The notes beneath the pieces were generated by a model. The model did no database searches and had not been told where the DNA came from. It saw nothing but the letters and a program-made list of their open reading frames with translations. A stretch of DNA of 64,000 nucleotides from Pyrenopolyporus hunteri (Eukaryota; Ascomycota; Sordariomycetes; Xylariales; Hypoxylaceae): positions 496,001 through 560,000 of the forward strand of contig CADCXC010000014.1 of NCBI GenBank assembly GCA_902806595.1, given 5' to 3'. Shown one piece after another: positions 48,908-58,805 of this stretch (the first letter of the stretch is position 1; each line of letters opens with the position of its first letter). A program made the translations under genes and the position numbers.

Positions 48908-49390
48908 CGTGGCGTGTGTACCGTGAATAAAATCGAGGGGCGAATTGAGTTTGAAAATGAGAGAAGGTAAGAGGATGAAATATCCCCAATTGTTAGAAGA
49001 GCATGAACTTCGTAGCGCTCAATGCCCCCAAAGCCTGTTTTATCTTGGTCCGTCAGATGATGAATGATTGGCTAATATTTTGCGATGCGAGTTGCGCAGT
49101 CAGCAAGGGTCTCTGAAATATGTATGCCAGAAAAGAGAAAAGAGGCAAGGGAGAGAAGCTTGACATCATCACGCCGGACTGAAGATTATGCGTTAAACCT
49201 TATCTCAGCACTCGAATGTACCTTTCTAGCCACATCGCTTTTAACCAATCAAATCGCTTTAAACCCTGCTTTACCCCACTCCCACGACTATCAGAACCGT
49301 TCGTCAAACGCCACATGCCCCATAAATAAATATTAGCACAGGCTAGGGCTTTGTGGCTGAGCACCGAGATAAATCTTACCTCTCATCTCT
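48908..49390. other. Promoter region of the membrane-protein gene
   Basis: Nothing else recognised before the GH78 relic. An 83-codon frame at 49085-49336 has no family motif. Confidence 0.5.
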
Positions 49391-49734
49391 CTGAAGTTTC
49401 CTCGCATACCCTAGACAATATTCCGGTAGAGCTCGTTAAGCAGTGAGTCAGAATATGAGAAATAGCCGGCGAGTTTCATAATAGTATTACTGCTGCTTTT
49501 TACTATTCCCTTGAGGGTGTACTCGTTCATCGTCTTGTAAATGCGGAGCGGCCGGTCGTCTAAGCTCTCTATTCTCTAAGACTTCGACGTGCGAGAGGGT
49601 AATCTTGGACCGCGGGAGCCGTTTATGTCCCCCAACCCAACACAGCCGACGAGATTCTGGTCGAAACCAAGGATGGTCTTTCCTGAAGGAGTAGTGAGTT
49701 TCTCGGCCGGGTTGGCGGTCTCTATGCGCCTAAA
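49391..49734 (-). pseudogene. Relic of a GH78 alpha-L-rhamnosidase
   Basis: Read on the minus strand, the fragment gives family landmarks in order: RRIETANPAEKLTTPSGKTI, LGFDQNLVGCV (ancestral FGQNLVG), then after a frame change ITLSHVEVLENREL, then back to RPLRIYKTMNEYTLKG, and finally YSDSLLNELYRNIV-stop-GMRGNF. The stop TAG (plus 49411-49413) replaces the Trp of VWGMRGNF by a G-to-A change. The piece covers only the part before the catalytic domain; the (alpha/alpha)6 domain is missing. At least two frameshifts and one stop make it nonfunctional. Its 5' side abuts the GH1 relic on the opposite strand. The family assignment rests on remembered motifs. Confidence 0.7.
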
Positions 49735-49778
49735 GTGGTAATGGCTTATCAATATGAGATACCTTCACCCACCTCAAG

Positions 49779-50667
49779 CCTTCTCGCACGAATGGTGAAA
49801 ATACGGACATTGTCAAGGGGATCGAATTTTGCAGCAAGCTTATCCACCTCCTCAAGCGCAAAATCAAGCTTATTATTACCCTCTACCATTATGGGATACC
49901 CCAGGGACTATTCGATCAGTACAGTGCTTTTATAAACACTAATAATTTCAGCGCTGATTTTCAGCACTACACGCGGCTATACTTCCTGTGCTTTGGCAAC
50001 CGAGTTTAGAAGTGGGTAACCTTTCATAAGTTGTGGGTTATATCTATCTACGGTTATCACAGAGGTCTCTCGTCCCGCGATACAGCAAGGCCACCTGCTT
50101 CAACACCGAAACTGAACTATAAGGGGTAAGACACAGCCCGCGCAGGTGCTGTCCGAGTATGCATAAACAACTTCCAGTCAACACAGACAGAAGTCATCTT
50201 TATTATGCTCAACGGCTACTATTACAACCCCCTTGATGCACCGAGTGCGGCCGACTACAATACTGCTCAACACAGGTTGGAGTTCTACATCGGCTGATTT
50301 GGCGACCTAGTCTTCCTTGGGCCGACTATCCTGCCGTTATAAGAGCCGATCTAGGCTCTCGTTTGCCTGAGTTTACGCTGGAGGAGCGAGAACTACTACA
50401 GGAGACCGGGTTCTAAATATATTCTACAGTATAAACCACTATACAATTAGATTCGCCCGCACTAGAACGGATACTCCCGCCGTGGACAACTGAACTAGAA
50501 ATTTCGGTAATAAATTAGCTATCAACAGCAAAGACGTAGGAATCGGACCGCTCTCCAGCATATCGTGGCTACGAGTTGCGCCGTACAAGTTCCGCAAGCT
50601 TCTCAAATAGGTCTGGGATCGCTATCACCTTCTAGTCATTATCACCAAGAACAGATGCCCTTGCCCC
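49779..50667 (+). pseudogene. Relic of a GH1 beta-glucosidase
   Basis: The plus strand reads GIEFCSKLIHLLKRKIKLII, TLYHYGIPQGLFDQY, ADFQHYTRLYFLCFGNRV-stop-KWVTF, WVISIYGY, MLNGYYYNPLDAPSAADYN, HRLEFYIG-stop-FGDLVFLG, then after a one-base frameshift DYPAVIRADLGSRLPEF, and later GIGPLSSISWLRVAPYKFRK, LLK-stop-VWDRYHL. Both active-site motifs are destroyed: the acid/base TFNEP reads TFHKL (Lys codon at 50028) and the nucleophile TENG reads TKNR (Lys codon at 50647); each Glu-to-Lys is GAG to AAG. Stops at 50007, 50127, 50295 and 50608. Part of the middle (around GHN...AHA) seems deleted. It is a dead gene whose lesions are largely G-to-A. Confidence 0.8.
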
Positions 50668-50829
50668 ATAGTCCCGTATTGCCGTGGTCAAGCCGTCAAT
50701 CACAACTCGCTTTGACCTCGCCCGTCGTACACACTAGGCCGCCTCTGCTGGCAGTATTAGTGCACGGCTTTCGCGCAAATGCATCGTCTTTTATCGAAGA
50801 GTGTGTACTAACCCGCTAGATAGCTCCCA

Positions 50830-51480
50830 CTAGAACAAAAACGAACCAATGTAGGCGCCGACGAATATGTAGACGATGACGTAGCCACTGAACGACTTCG
50901 CGAGACTACAAAATAAGACAAGCCAGCTCCCTGTAGCATGTGGGAGCTGGGAGGTGGTGGTGCATACAGCATGACTAAATACGAAACTGCAAACTGAGTC
51001 ATATATAAGAGCGATTGGACTGCCTGGGCGGGCACCGTAGCCCGCAGTACATCGGCGCCCGATGCCGCAGCCTGAGAGCTCCGAGCCTTTTCGTGTTCAT
51101 CGGCGCCGTTCCTGGTCGTGGTAATTGCCGCAGGCCGTGGTGCCGTATATGTCCGGACTAGATAGCCGCCGTAGTCCCAGATGGTTCAGCGCATAAACTC
51201 GAGCGAGACGACTAGGAGGATGACGCCGATGCAGGAGCCGGCGAACATGCCGGGCGAGACGATGTGCCACGACTAGGAGAGGAAGCAGGCGTTGATGGTA
51301 TTCCAGTTCCAAAGCATCTGTTGCCGCCCTCCCACCCTACAGTCAACTCCGGCACCGTCGTTAGGGAAAGGGGTTGTTCAATTAGGGAGGAGGTCTGCGG
51401 CTACATACCGATAACTTGCACGCGCCGTCGCCGTCCATGCCACCCATACCGCCCATATCATCCACGCCATCCATGTGCAT
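50830..51480 (-). pseudogene. Ctr-family copper transporter pseudogene, splice structure intact
   Basis: Exons 51480-51409, 51317-50968, 50905-50830 join in phase with GTATGT/CAG and GTATGC/TAG introns: 498 nt, 165 codons. Met-rich N-terminus (MHMDGVDDMGGMGGMDG), then CKLSMLWNWNTINACFLS, SWHIVSPGMFAGSCIGVILL and SLEFMR (first membrane helix), LLYMTQFAVSYLVMLLAK (second), VIVYIFVGAYIGSFLF with the GxxxG of the third. Stops TAG (51273-51275) and TGA (51186-51188) interrupt it; the first is a likely CAG-to-TAG, the second a likely CGA-to-TGA change. The second Met of the MxxxM copper motif reads Lys. Ctr proteins import Cu(I) as trimers. Only the two stops and the motif loss argue it is dead; stop-codon readthrough or assembly error should be excluded. 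Confidence 0.8.
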
Positions 51481-52245
51481 CTTGACTCGACGTCGGAGTA
51501 AGATTATGAATATATGTACCTTAGGTATATAAGTGACTCTTCGCTAGATATAAGCAAGACCTGCTAGTTACGCATGCAGTATGTCGGGATATTGTTAGTG
51601 AGCTTTGCCGAGAACAAGAGTCACACACCGCGTCCGTGGTCTCCAGTGCGAGCTTCGTCCTCACCAAGCACCCCTATACCTATCCCAAGGTATTTCGCTC
51701 CCAACCCTAAGTAGATAGATAGAAATCCAGCCATTCATACGGAGACTTGGAAACAAGCAGTAACCTAGAAGATACTACGCCGATGAAAAGATAAGACGCT
51801 CGCAAGTCCATGCATTCCAAATCTCATTACGGGGGGGGTATTTCCCTGCGGCCGATCAGCCTAGCCTATCAACCTATCTAAGTCGAGGTATCAATCGACG
51901 CAAATGCAACAAAAGCAGAACCACTCGCAACTTGCTCTCTTCGTCTGTTCCCCCTCCGTAAGACGATGTGTACCCGACGTCTCGAGCTCCTCGCCCGCCT
52001 GCCTATCTGCTTGCTTGCTTGCTCGCTGCTTACAACATAGCAAGCACGGCGGCAAACCAGCTACCTGCTAGGAACCTCGTATTCCGCACACCCAGTCCAA
52101 CACCAAGTCAAGTCAAGTCAAGTCAAGCCAAGTCAAGCCCAACTCAAACCTGCCGATACGGCCTCGGCCTCGCCTTCTGCACCCTGGCATTACCATTCGA
52201 CGTCCTCCTCGCGCCGGAGACCAGCGTGCCCCGCCGCGACGCGTT
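51481..52245. other. Intergenic: copper-transporter pseudogene 5' side and BRE2 3' side
   Basis: Contains a CTTG run (52009-52024) and a tandem AAGTC repeat (52103-52143). No gene is recognised; an open frame at 51968-52249 overlaps these repeats. Confidence 0.5.
52103..52143. repeat. (CAAGT)n pentanucleotide repeat
   Basis: About seven tandem units of AAGTC with some AAGCC, just beyond the BRE2 stop. Confidence 0.85.
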
Positions 52246-54062
52246 CTAATCGTCCTGGACGAGCTCCTTGATCTCCTCGCGGCCGGGGGCGATGCCGGCG
52301 GTGGTGTCGGCCTTGGCGTCGCGGCCGCCCGTGCGGTCGATCACGCGGGCGCCGTCGCGCATCCAGAAGTCCACCTCGTCCACCACGTCCGCCACCACGT
52401 CCTCGACGATCTGCTCGTCGTACCGCTCCGCCACCGCCCGCACCCGGTCCGGCTGGCGCGAGGGCGACGGGGACGACGCCGGGGGCGGCGCCGCCACCTT
52501 GACCGTGTCCGCGTCCACCATGTCCACGTCCCCGTCCCCGTCCGGGTCCGCGTCCGTCGCGTCCGTCGCGTCTGCGAAGCCGGGCGGCGGGTACCAGAAT
52601 TCGGGGCCGAAGTTGACCTCGGCCGCGCCCCCCCGGAACACGCTGACCGCGGGGTAGTACCCGGCCATGCCGTCGTCCATGCCCTCGCGCGCGCCTACCT
52701 GCGCCTGCGGCTTCGACGCCGGCGGGAGGAAGGCGAGGAGGTCTGTGAACGGCGTGCCCATGAACACGCCGTTCTTATATATCTTGATGCACGATTTAGG
52801 TAGCGTACGTAATGCCGGGACCTGGTGATTCGGATTGGGTTTGTCGGGGGGCCTGCTACCTATGGTTCCGGAGGGGCCCGCGGGCGAAGGGTTCATGAGG
52901 TCCTCGAGCTCCTTCGTAGTGTGGTAGTCGATCTTCTCGAGGTAGATGTGCTGCTTGAAGCGGATCGGTATACGATCTCGGACGATATTTGCCGCTTCTA
53001 TGTTCGACTCGTCCTCGTCGAGCAGGTCTACCGCGGGGTTGTACTGCCCTTGCACGACCTTTCTGTGCAGATGCTCCGACGGCAATTGGATCTCGAGACC
53101 GATCACGTCGCCTTCCCTGATCTCCTCGCCGGGGGGGAAGAAGTCCTTCGGTCTCGACATGTGAACCTTCTGGCCTTGCACATCTCTGATGCCGTAACTG
53201 TAGGCGTCGAAACCGACCGGCGCGTCCAGCGAGGCCTCTCGTCTCGCAAAACCCACGCGCACGTGGCCGTGCGACTCTACGCTCCCGTCCGCGTTGCTCT
53301 TGATGGTGCCTCTCGTAATTTTACATTCCCAGTACCACCGGCCTTGGCGTATGGCCACGTTGGCTCTCGCCGTTCTAAATCCCTTATCCGTCGTTATGTG
53401 CCGACCTAATTGGTCCATGTACATGTGGGTAGCGGCATCTTCGAAGCTGATATGGGCGCCGTAGGGCTCGGGTTCGGTCTGTCGGTAGTAGAAGGAGGAA
53501 GGGAAGGCGGGGTCGGCTATGCAGTGTAGGTAATGGAAGCTCTTTTTATTGAAGACGCTGTACCTTGGTTAGTAGGAGGGCGGCAACGGAGGGTAACACT
53601 AAATGCGGCTCACTGTTCCGAGGTCTCGTAGAACTGGATGGTAGAGCCGTCGGGGGCGGTGACCTCGTGGTGGGGAGTGAAGACGGGGCCTCGGGCAGTC
53701 TCAAAATCGGAAGGCTTCGGGGGCGCTAGCTTATAACGCAGAGGCGAAGACTCGTTCGGTGGAAGCTCCTTGGCCTTGGGGTCCGGCGTTGCTCTGGAGC
53801 TGTCTACACCGGCTCCGGCCTTGGATTCCCGCTTCTTCAGCGTCTCTTTTTTGTTTCTGGCAGGTTTCTCACGCGCCATGGCGGGCGATTCGTCATGCGG
53901 CTGGGCTTTACTAGGTTTTACGTCGAGGTTGGGGTTGAGAGGCGAGGAGACGGGGGGCGCGTAGTCGTCTTCGAGAGGTCGTTTCTGGGGGACGTTGACG
54001 GGGAGGACGGGGATGGGGACGGGCGTGATTTGGCGCTTTGGAATATCTACGTCGGTAGCCAT
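52246..54062 (-). CDS. BRE2: COMPASS subunit Bre2 (Ash2-type SPRY protein)
   Basis: Nuclear subunit of the Set1/COMPASS histone H3K4 methyltransferase. Exons 54062-53614 and 53557-52246; 586 aa. The N-terminus is Pro/Lys-rich (MATDVDIPKRQITPVPIPVL) and disordered. The splice joins ETSE to HVFNKKSFHYLHCIADPAFP in phase (donor GTGAGC). The SPRY domain at about residues 195-420 reads YMDQLGRHITTDKGFRTARA, GRWYWECKI, HVRVGFARREASLDAPVGFD, SYGIRDVQGQKVH and GDVIGLEIQLP; it resumes with IKIYKNGVFMGTPFTDL and YYPAVSVFRGGAAEVNFGPE after a family-typical insertion. The C-terminal segment EDVVADVVDEVDFW probably contains the Dpy-30/Sdc1-binding helix, as in Ash2L. Acid-rich linker precedes it. Confidence 0.93.
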
Positions 54063-55086
54063 GGTGACTAAGAGAATGATATTAATCCACTAGTTACTTC
54101 TAAGCTTTTTTTTTTTTATCGACGAAATTACGGGGCCAGGCAACGGTTGTTGGGATCGAGAAGAGGACAATGATTAAATGATGGAGTGGTCGAAAGAATG
54201 CGGTTGGAGTTTACTATGAGACCGAACCCTGTGCGGCTCCAGATTTTTACCTCTTATACCGGGGTGCTGCGTACCTATTATACATGCAGGTACTGCACCT
54301 GATGCGGAGTAGCTACCACCTATTAGCCTTAAGATTTAGCACGTATAGTGCAACCCTCTTGGCCTAACCACCTACTGGTCTAGCTTGTTACCAGCTAAAA
54401 GACGACGCTATATATTCCATCATCTCGTGGGAGTCATCCATAATTAGCTAACTAGGTACCTATCCACCCTTTTATGTTAAGACTTGGTATTTATTGAGAG
54501 GTCATATACAGGTACGAATAGGCGCATTATCCCCTAGGTACGGCAGAGAAAAGGTCAGAGAATAATGTATACTGCATTTTTCAAGTCTACTCTAGCCATG
54601 GGCTTTTTACATGTGCCTTTAAAATCAATGGACGCATTATCAATCTCTAATAAACCGAGCGCAAAATAATTCAAACTGGTCCCAAAAGCGCACGGAACTT
54701 TTACACCTACATTATTGATACTAAGCCAACGAACAATACAGTCAAACGACAAGCAAAAACTGAGTTTAAACATTCCAACTGAGATACTCAAAATATGATC
54801 ATGTCCGGCCTTTAAAATGGCTGAAATGAATGAGTAGTTAGATTCGAAGATTGATCGCACTCACTACCTAGGGAGGGAAGAGCCGTCCCGTATTCGGGCG
54901 ACAGCACGAATACGTCCCACAAGGACGCATCACATAATCTCAAAAGATTGCATCTTACAGAAACGATCGATACTCTCTATGGCCGATGTAAGAACACTCA
55001 CTTGAGTATATTAAAACCTGGTTATTCGAAATATGATTAAACCGAAAATAATAATAAACGAATTAAAAAAAGATTTGACAGACATG
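54063..55086. other. Intergenic between BRE2 and the tRNA gene
   Basis: BRE2 promoter, then AT-rich DNA. A 101-codon frame at 54555-54860 (minus) starts MRSIFESNYSFISAILKAGH; its composition differs from the neighbours, but I recognise no family. Confidence 0.5.
55065..55071 (-). terminator. RNA polymerase III terminator of tRNA-Arg(CCT)
   Basis: Seven T on the minus strand, 16 nt beyond the tRNA 3' end: a standard pol III stop. Confidence 0.8.
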
Positions 55087-55192
55087 CGACCACCACGGGA
55101 CTCGAACCCGCAACCTCAGTCTTTCACTACCTGTAACTAGCGGGAGCCGCTACTTATAGGAGGACCGCGCGCTACCATTGCGCCAAGCAGTC
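55087..55192 (-). tRNA. tRNA-Arg, anticodon CCT, with intron
   Basis: 106 nt read on the minus strand. Acceptor stem GACTGCT pairs with GGTGGTC; D arm GCGC-AATGGTA-GCGC (A-box-like); anticodon stem CGGTC/GACTG with loop CT-CCT-A; T arm GCGGG-TTCGAGT-CCCGT (B box). A 34-nt intron (about 55123-55156) interrupts the loop one base after the anticodon, the standard nuclear position. Mature length is about 72 nt plus added CCA. It decodes AGG codons. Two G-T pairs lie in the acceptor stem and one in the anticodon stem, so a structure check would be worthwhile. Confidence 0.85.
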
Positions 55193-56087
55193 TGTTTTTC
55201 GGCGGGGGGGCAATCGTTCGCAAGCGCAAACGTGCCGCTTGGACGTGACCAACCGCGTTGACTTTAGCCGTCTTATTTAACTTTATATAGGAAGGGAGAC
55301 CGGCCAAGTACAGTAGGTAGGTAGGTTGCTGCGGGGCCGCTGCCACTAGTTAGTTGGCCTTAGACAATTGCGTTCTTAAGAAGGATAAGTCACAGTACAT
55401 AGCGGGCTAGGTAAGACAACGAGTGTGGGCAGCTCGAGGATTGGTTGCGTGGTGAAAATGGTAGGTGGGGTACCTCGGTACCTTGGAGGTATAAGGAGAT
55501 ACATTTCATATAATTCTAAGGCGGATATAGAACATTTAATTAGAATAAGTAAAAGGCATGGTTCATGTTTAGAGAGTCTGCTGTTATATTTAATCGCTAA
55601 AAATTATACCCCTTACAGGTTAAGAAACTGGCAATTTGACAGAAAGTTGTATTATACGGTACATCTGCCAGCTCAGCTTCTCAAGCCGTTACTACGAGTG
55701 AGCTAGGACACAGGTGGGTGACCGCCACGCCAGCCCAGACTACATAAAGCTGATATCACGTACCTTACAGTTAATACGTAGGATGTAGGCGAATATCCCC
55801 TATTATCTCAGGCTCCCAACGTACAATCAGTCTCTAAGCCCTGTGCTATACACCCTCTGTCCGTCTTACCGGACGTGGGAGAAGTAGCTAACACGTACCA
55901 TACAGCCATCGACGACCGCTTTTCCGCTCATTATCACATATTTTAGAATCGTAACCATGCTAAATAGGTACCTACTCATACCGATCCCGCTCCTAGATAT
56001 AAGGCATTTTCATCCTAGATACATAAGAGCCAGGCTCGGCTCGACACGATCCGGAGTAGGTAGATAAATACCTAGGTAGTCACCTTC
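55193..56087. other. Intergenic between tRNA and PPT2
   Basis: AT-rich, many stops. An open frame at 55425-55706 (plus) has no recognised family. Confidence 0.5.
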
Positions 56088-56914
56088 TCATCCCAACCGA
56101 GGCTTCGGGTTCTCCAGAGCCGCCAGGCACGAGGCCGTCGCGTACTCCCCGTCGTGGGAGATGCTGATGCGCGCATACATGTCTTCGTACTCTCTCCCGC
56201 CCCTGATGATGGCTATGGGGGGGCCGCTGCGCCCTCTCTCCTCGCCCTCGGCGTCCTTGCCCCCGGAGAAGTCCTCCTCGCTAGGCTTCGTCTCTCCCTC
56301 CTCCCCCCCTTCCCCTTCCCCTTCCTCCTCCCCCTTCTCTTCCTCCTTCTTCTCCTCCTCCTCCTCCTTCCCGGACGGCGTGCGGGAGAAGGGCTCGCCC
56401 CAGGACTTCCGGAGCCAGTACGAGCCCTTGAAATCGGCTATCTCGTACTCATAGGCGATGACGATGTCGTCGAAGTAGATCTTGCGGACGCTGTAGGCCT
56501 TGACGACCGCTTCTTTCGCCGCGAACCTAGGTGTGAACAATCTCGTGTGGGTTAACCCGCCTCCCTCACGCGGCGCTCTCCGGACGCGGGGGCCGGAGAG
56601 GTAGGTGGGTAGGTGTGCACTAACCTGCCGGCCATGTATTGGGCCGCGCGCATGAGCGGGTTCACTCCCTTCGAATGGCCCATGAGCGTAGGCCTGTAAG
56701 GAGAAAAGGGGCGCGGCCCCCGCTTATCGCGGACGCGCTCGAGGATCTTGGTCGCTCTGGCGGAGCTCAGTTCCGGCGGGGTGAGAATACGGTTGATGAA
56801 CTGCTCGGCACGGTCGCCGGCCAGAAGGTTGTAAATTCTGGGGATGTAACAGATATCGGTACCGATGCCGACTTGGGGCAGTTTGCTAGCGAGTCCGAGA
56901 TTCACTGCAGTCAT
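56088..56914 (-). CDS. PPT2: AcpS-type 4'-phosphopantetheinyl transferase (Ppt2-like)
   Basis: Transfers phosphopantetheine from CoA to the mitochondrial acyl carrier protein. Exons 56914-56625 and 56526-56088, 242 aa; the join splits the Arg of MAGRFAAKEAVVKA. Motif 1 is VGIGTDICYIPRI (Asp about residue 20) and motif 2 is RFAAKEAVVKA (Glu about 102), the Mg-CoA site of the family; the end has YARISISHDGEYATASCLAA. A Glu/Lys/Gly-rich low-complexity insertion (about residues 151-195) sits in the C-terminal half. The ATG at 56914 gives MTAVNLGLASKLPQ; an upstream extension is open but has no initiator closer. A mitochondrial presequence is not obvious. The type (AcpS, not Sfp) is secure. Confidence 0.9.
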
Positions 56915-57558
56915 CTTATTACTTACTGGTGGCCGCGGGTTTGAGGTGGTTTGAAGTTGTATGAAGTGGTTTGGAGTGAGATGTTGATGTACTCCAACGC
57001 CCGATACGCGCATGTAGGAAGCTGGGGAAGTACCCAAGTGCCTAAATGGGAGCAGCCAAATGCTTATCGTTATCGTTAATTTATCGGCCACAAACTCGAG
57101 GTACTTAGGTACCTAGGTATTTAGCTGTTTTCCTTTCCTACCTGGTAAAAGGCAAAGCATTCCAATACCTCACTCCCCATATCATCACCATCACCACAAT
57201 CCCAGACAGCTAATAACTTATTTTTTTATGTTATATTATTTTCGCATCACATACATTTAGGATTTTGCTCATAGTCCGAATTACATCGATGAATCCACGC
57301 TATAAAATCAACGTTTTAGTGATAAGACTCCGGACATCTCGCTCCGCGTGTTGATTCAACGCCAACGCCATCGCACCAGCAAAGCTCAAATTACAACATC
57401 CAAAACGACAGTGCATATGTGGCCCTAGCCATTGATTTGAATGAGCAGAGTAATTAGTATCGTACCCCCTAGCACGTTCACCATCATCCAACCAGTACGA
57501 TCTCTGTGTCCGTGAGTCTGTATTTTGTCCCGAAATGACTCTCCTACACGCTAGGTTC
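56915..57558. other. Intergenic between DUF1774 gene 3' end and PPT2 5' end
   Basis: PPT2 promoter with a GGTACTTAGGTACCTAGGTA motif (57100-57120), then the 3' region of the next gene. No other gene is recognised. Confidence 0.5.
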
Positions 57559-58805
57559 TTAGTTGTTCTCAGCCAGGAGCGGCGCTCTCTCGGCGTCGCC
57601 CTCCCGCGGCGCGAACTTAGCCTCTCCCCGCCGCGCGGCGGGCACGGCAACCGCGACGGTCGCCACGAACAGGATCGCCATGATGATGAACGCGAAGATC
57701 CACTGGAACGCGATGACCTGGCGGAAGAACTGCGAGACGCCGATCGCCGCTGACAGCACGCTGAGGTTGAAGCCCATGGTGTAGTCCTAGCCGCCGTCAG
57801 CAACCAACATGAGGTAGGTAGGTGCTAGTTTTAAGCAAAACTCACCTTGTACACCACAATGTAAAACAGGCCATACACCAAAATCGACCAGATGAAGATA
57901 TTGCCAAAGATGCGCGCGACGAGGGAGTCCGGGTGCGGGACCATGATCGCACCGTTCCAGTATATGGCGACGAAGGTCCAGGCCAGGGGGCCGGAGACGA
58001 CGGGCTCGTGGATGAAGCGGGCGTAACCCGGGTGGCGGAAGTACAGGGAGGTCAGGTTGACGAAGTTGAGGATGACGAACAGCTCGGCCCAGCCGAAGAG
58101 CGAGCGCACGAAGAGCATGACGAAGGCGAAGTGGAACAGGTTGTTCACGATGAAGTGGCTGCCCACCGCGCACGCCTCGTTCACCCGCTCCACGTTGCCC
58201 GAGAACAGGTGCGCGATGTACCCGCCCTGCAGGATGAAGAGCACGATCCTAGCAGTGTGAGATGCATATGTTAGGCCAACCGGTCCCCTACGATGGATGG
58301 TATGGAGGCGTCGTGGGTAAGCTTACCAGTAGATGCTAGCGATGAGGTGGTTCATCCGGAACGCCGTGGGGTACGCGTCGTTCTGGTGCCATATTTTCCG
58401 GCGCGGCCACACGCCGTCGTCGGGGCTGTGGAAGGTGTAGTAGACCGAGACGACGACTGACAATAGCCAGGTGACCGTCGTCAATACCTTGTCTGTTGCG
58501 AGTTAGTTCCCAACTCTCCCTATACTCTAGGTACTCGCATATGGGTGAGATGAGAGCTTATTGAAAGACACTTCGACATACTATCGACAGGTCAGCATGG
58601 CTCATGAAAGACGAGATATAGTAAGGGACTTAGTTGTTACACATACCAAGTGATGACAGCGTTCTTGCTGTGGCTATCGCGCTTCGCGAACGGGTTTACT
58701 AATTAACCAATTAGCCCTCGGTTCGACGTCCATCACCCATCCGTCCACCTAGTCTTCATAAGAAAAGTTTACAACGGCACACATACTTTGATGGAGTCGT
58801 TCCAT
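57559..58805 (-). CDS. Polytopic membrane protein, DUF1774-like, with an unresolved splice
   Basis: Inferred exons: 58805-58787, 58698-58647, 58492-58327, 58248-57846, 57786-57559. N-terminus MERLHQINPFAKRDSHSKNA, then VLTTVTWLLSVVVSVYYTFH, DDGVWPRRKIWHQNDAYPTA, SIYWIVLFILQGGYIAHLFS, GSHFIVNNLFHFAFVMLFVR, ELFVILNFVNLTSLYFRHPG, FIHEPVVSGPLAWTFVAIYW, SILVYGLFYIVVYKDYTMGF, and a last helix IFAFIIMAILFVATVAVAVP. About seven membrane helices. Exons 3-5 join cleanly in phase. Exon 2 (ends ...ITTG at a GTATGT donor) does not join exon 3 in phase by the obvious acceptor CAACAG: it would give a TGA. A frame-neutral path needs an internal exon or a non-canonical site. Function unknown; the family name is from memory. 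Confidence 0.75.

Noticed and set aside
47844..48926. 360-codon plus-strand frame opposite the unknown membrane protein
   Set aside because: Ser/Arg/Leu-rich antisense reading of Glu/Lys-rich codons; the minus frame has a proper ATG, helices and a membrane segment.
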